DNA of 64,000 nucleotides from positions 620,001 to 684,000 of the forward strand of contig NZ_JAMOZL010000003.1 in the NCBI RefSeq assembly GCF_023667495.1. The letters are read 5' to 3'. Under the pieces are notes generated by a model. It did no database searches and had not been told where the DNA came from. It saw only the letters and a program-made list of their open reading frames with translations. Numbering within the stretch: position 1 is the first letter of the stretch; each line of letters starts with the position of its first letter. The DNA comes from Dyadobacter sp. MSC1_007 (GTDB lineage: Bacteria; Bacteroidota; Bacteroidia; Cytophagales; Spirosomataceae). Below are positions 62,037-64,000 of this stretch, piece after piece. Both the position numbers and the translations under genes were made by a program.

Positions 62037-62645
62037 ATGAATCCATCCTCATTTTTCTTAGAAGTTCCCGACGACCGCAGGCTTTGGCAAGATTTTCTTG
62101 CCGGCGAGGTAGGGGCTTTTGAAAAACTGATGTCGGGCAACTTTCGGGCTCTTTTCCGGTATGGTAGCAAGTTCACCAAAGACCGCGAGTTTGTAAAGGA
62201 CAGCATTCAGGACTTGTTCCTGGTATTGTGGGAAAAGCGTGAAAACCTCAATCCCGACGCGGCCGTGAAGCCCTATCTGATGGCTTCTCTCAGGCGGCTC
62301 ATGCACAGGCACATCACTTCGCGTGCGTGGGTAGGTAACGAGCCGCTCGCCGATGAGGAATCGTATTTTGATATGGAGTTTTCGGTGGAACACGAATACA
62401 TCGAGCATGAATCGACGGCGGTAAGAATGCAGTATCTGGAAAAATTATTGCAAGAACTGCCGCGCAGGCAGAAGGAAGTGGTATACCTGAAATTTTTCCA
62501 GGAATGCACCCGCGAGCAGATTTCCGAGATCATGGCTATCTCCCCCCAAACGGTTTCAAACCTGCTTCAGATCGCCATCAAGCATTTGAAAACGCATTGG
62601 AAAATCGAATTCTTTATATTTTTTCTGGTTCATTTCTTATTTTAA
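62037..62645 (+). CDS. ECF sigma factor, FecI type (copy 2)
   Basis: Sigma factor of 202 residues. Region 2 (KFTKDREFVKDSIQDLFLVLWEKRE) and region 4 (LPRRQKEVVYLKFFQECTREQISEIMA) are visible and resemble copy 1. It also ends in a hydrophobic stretch (FFIFFLVHFL). A FecR gene follows after 116 nt and probably a susC gene follows outside the window. It would control a second uptake locus. Confidence 0.93.
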   Translation: MNPSSFFLEVPDDRRLWQDFLAGEVGAFEKLMSGNFRALFRYGSKFTKDREFVKDSIQDLFLVLWEKRENLNPDAAVKPYLMASLRRLMHRHITSRAWVGNEPLADEESYFDMEFSVEHEYIEHESTAVRMQYLEKLLQELPRRQKEVVYLKFFQECTREQISEIMAISPQTVSNLLQIAIKHLKTHWKIEFFIFFLVHFLF

Positions 62646-62761
62646 TTACCAGATAATCAATCACTTCCTTCTTTTTTATTCTTTTTCCTGGAAATAATTT
62701 AAAAATTATTGGTATCCGGCAGTGATTCGTGTCTATCCATCCATAGACACAAATTACTTGT

Positions 62762-63892
62762 ATGGAGCGCTATAACGATTTTGCCGTTGAAGACTTTGTC
62801 TGGGATGATTTTTTCCGCCAATGGACGTTGGCACCGACCCCTGAAACTGACGCGGTCTGGGAAAATTGGATAGACGCTAACCCTGAAATGCTCGAAAAAG
62901 TGGAGCAGGCGAAGGCTATGGTGCTATCGCTTCGCCTGCATGAGCCGCAAATCGATGATCTGGAAATCAGTCAGGTCGTTAAACAAACGGTTGGCAGGAT
63001 CACCCGGGACTATGCGGATGGACAGCCTGTGCGTAAGATGCCGGTTTTCTCCATTCCGTGGCTGCAATTTGCGGCTTCTGTTGCATTCATTGTCTTGCTA
63101 GGCTGGACGGTTTATATAATGCTTATCAAACCCGATGAGACGAAAGGTATCAGCACACGGGAAACGACGAAGACTACGACAACTAGCAATACAAAGTCAC
63201 TGCAAGAAAAACACAACAATACTAATAAGACAATTGTACTGACGCTGAGCGATGGCAGCCAGATCCGGCTCGCACCGCAGGGCCGTATACGTTACCCCGA
63301 AAAGTTCGATGGCGCACGAAGAGAAGTATTTTTGGAAGGCGAGGCTTTTTTCGAGATCGCCAAAGATTCCCGACATCCGTTTCTGGTGTATGCCAATGGT
63401 TTGGTCACCAAAGTACTCGGCACCAGTTTCCTGATCAAAGCCTATGGCAATTCCGGCGAGGTAACTGTGGAAGTGAAAACTGGCCGGGTATCGGTATTCG
63501 CGCAATCGGACCCGCAGGCAGCGGAGAAGATGTCCGACAAGGAACTTCAGGGCGTGGTGCTTACGCCTAATCAGAAGATCATTTATGCACGGGATGAAGT
63601 GAAGATGGTTAAAACGTTGGTTGAGAAACCTGAAATGGTCGTTGCCAAAGCTGAAATCCCCCAATTCGATTTTGAAGATACTCCCGCGAGCGATGTATTT
63701 GCAACAATAGAAAAAGCCTACGGAATCGAAATCCTGTACGACGCGCAATTGCTTAAAGATTGCCCGTTAACCGCCCGGCTCGACAGTCAGACGTTGCACG
63801 AGAAGCTTTCCATTATTTGTAAAGCCGTGGAATCCAGCTATGAGATCATCGACGGACAAATCGTGATCCATAGCCGGGGATGTAAAAACTGA
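62762..63892 (+). CDS. FecR-family anti-sigma factor (copy 2)
   Basis: Protein of 376 residues: cytoplasmic anti-sigma part (1-98), one membrane segment (about 100-120), then FecR (LSDGSQIRLAPQGRIRYPE, VFLEGEAFFEIAKDSRHPFLV) and DUF4974 (FEDTPASDVFATIEKAYGIE). The C-terminal Cys residues (DCPL, IICKAV and RGCK) match copy 1. A Thr/Asn-rich linker (about 135-155) lies after the membrane helix. It should pass a signal from the SusC encoded just past the window. Confidence 0.93.
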   Translation: MERYNDFAVEDFVWDDFFRQWTLAPTPETDAVWENWIDANPEMLEKVEQAKAMVLSLRLHEPQIDDLEISQVVKQTVGRITRDYADGQPVRKMPVFSIPWLQFAASVAFIVLLGWTVYIMLIKPDETKGISTRETTKTTTTSNTKSLQEKHNNTNKTIVLTLSDGSQIRLAPQGRIRYPEKFDGARREVFLEGEAFFEIAKDSRHPFLVYANGLVTKVLGTSFLIKAYGNSGEVTVEVKTGRVSVFAQSDPQAAEKMSDKELQGVVLTPNQKIIYARDEVKMVKTLVEKPEMVVAKAEIPQFDFEDTPASDVFATIEKAYGIEILYDAQLLKDCPLTARLDSQTLHEKLSIICKAVESSYEIIDGQIVIHSRGCKN

Positions 63893-63957
63893 TCATTTAT
63901 CAACCTATAAACGACATTTAAAAAACCCGAAAAAAGAAACAGAAAGAAGACCCTCAA

Positions 63958-63996
63958 ACAAAAAAGAGCCGGCAATGTTCCCGCATCACCGACTCT
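63958..63996 (-). terminator. Minus-strand intrinsic terminator after fecR copy 2
   Basis: A 13-bp stem (63965-63977 with 63984-63996, 6-nt loop) has three positions that are G.U pairs only if read on the minus strand. It is preceded on the plus strand by an A-run (63960-63964), which is a T-run on the minus strand. The position matches the hairpin after FecR copy 1, but the window ends before the rest of the element. Confidence 0.55.
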
Positions 63997-64000
63997 GATT

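Noticed and set aside
1-64000. tRNA, rRNA, integrase attachment sites or prophage genes
   Set aside because: None was recognised on either strand by reading; no tRNA-like cloverleaf with CCA or TPsiC-type loop was found, and no integrase or phage structural gene is present.

Overview
The window looks like chromosome from a Bacteroidota bacterium of the order Cytophagales, most likely Dyadobacter or a close relative (genus is inference). The signs are SusC/SusD transport pairs driven by FecI-type sigma and FecR anti-sigma genes, type IX secretion C-terminal domains, a eukaryote-type IleS, a SerB-SerA fusion, TAnnTTTG-type -7 promoter boxes and almost no Shine-Dalgarno sequences.

Region 1 (1-9.6 kb): a truncated SDR dehydrogenase, a frameshifted DUF6934-like gene with a small neighbour, ileS, a beta carbonic anhydrase, a PepSY membrane protein, a secreted GH16 enzyme, a bile-acid-symporter-family transporter and a DUF4230 protein.

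Region 2 (9.6-15.6 kb): a glutamine-synthetase-like ligase, an SDR, an aldehyde dehydrogenase, a class I amidotransferase and a phosphoribosyltransferase. The first four resemble a gamma-glutamylation route for an amine or amino alcohol. The cluster is interrupted by a REP/RAYT unit (five GGCTCC-type palindromes followed by a Y1 transposase) and by a long purine/pyrimidine inverted repeat.

Region 3 (15.6-25.3 kb): a KUP potassium transporter, a lipoprotein that resembles an SGNH hydrolase but lacks its catalytic residues, a secreted SASA-type esterase, an NRAMP Mn transporter facing an MntR-type regulator with one palindromic operator between them, an LptF/G permease and an EamA transporter.

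Region 4 (25.3-33.7 kb): a five-gene surface-glycan cluster (two GtrB-like GT2 enzymes, two multi-pass membrane proteins, an MBOAT acyltransferase), then a GroES-like protein, a polysaccharide deacetylase and a cold-shock protein.

Region 5 (33.8-39 kb): an alpha/beta hydrolase, the serine pathway in two genes (SerB-SerA fusion plus a class V aminotransferase) and an Rpn-type nuclease gene bounded by terminators.

Region 6 (39-64 kb): a polysaccharide-utilisation-type locus. It runs FecI sigma, FecR, SusC, SusD, DUF3823, a ThuA/propeller/cupredoxin fusion, ThuA, Gfo/Idh/MocA oxidoreductase, sugar isomerase, PHP-like hydrolase, GH43 and GH5. A DUF6934 gene pair, a sulfatase, a T9SS cargo protein and a second FecI-FecR pair follow. 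Both FecR genes are followed by the same hairpin, which on the minus strand is a G.U-paired stem with a U-tract. This suggests a conserved antisense small RNA over each susC leader, and is the most interesting regulatory signal in the window.
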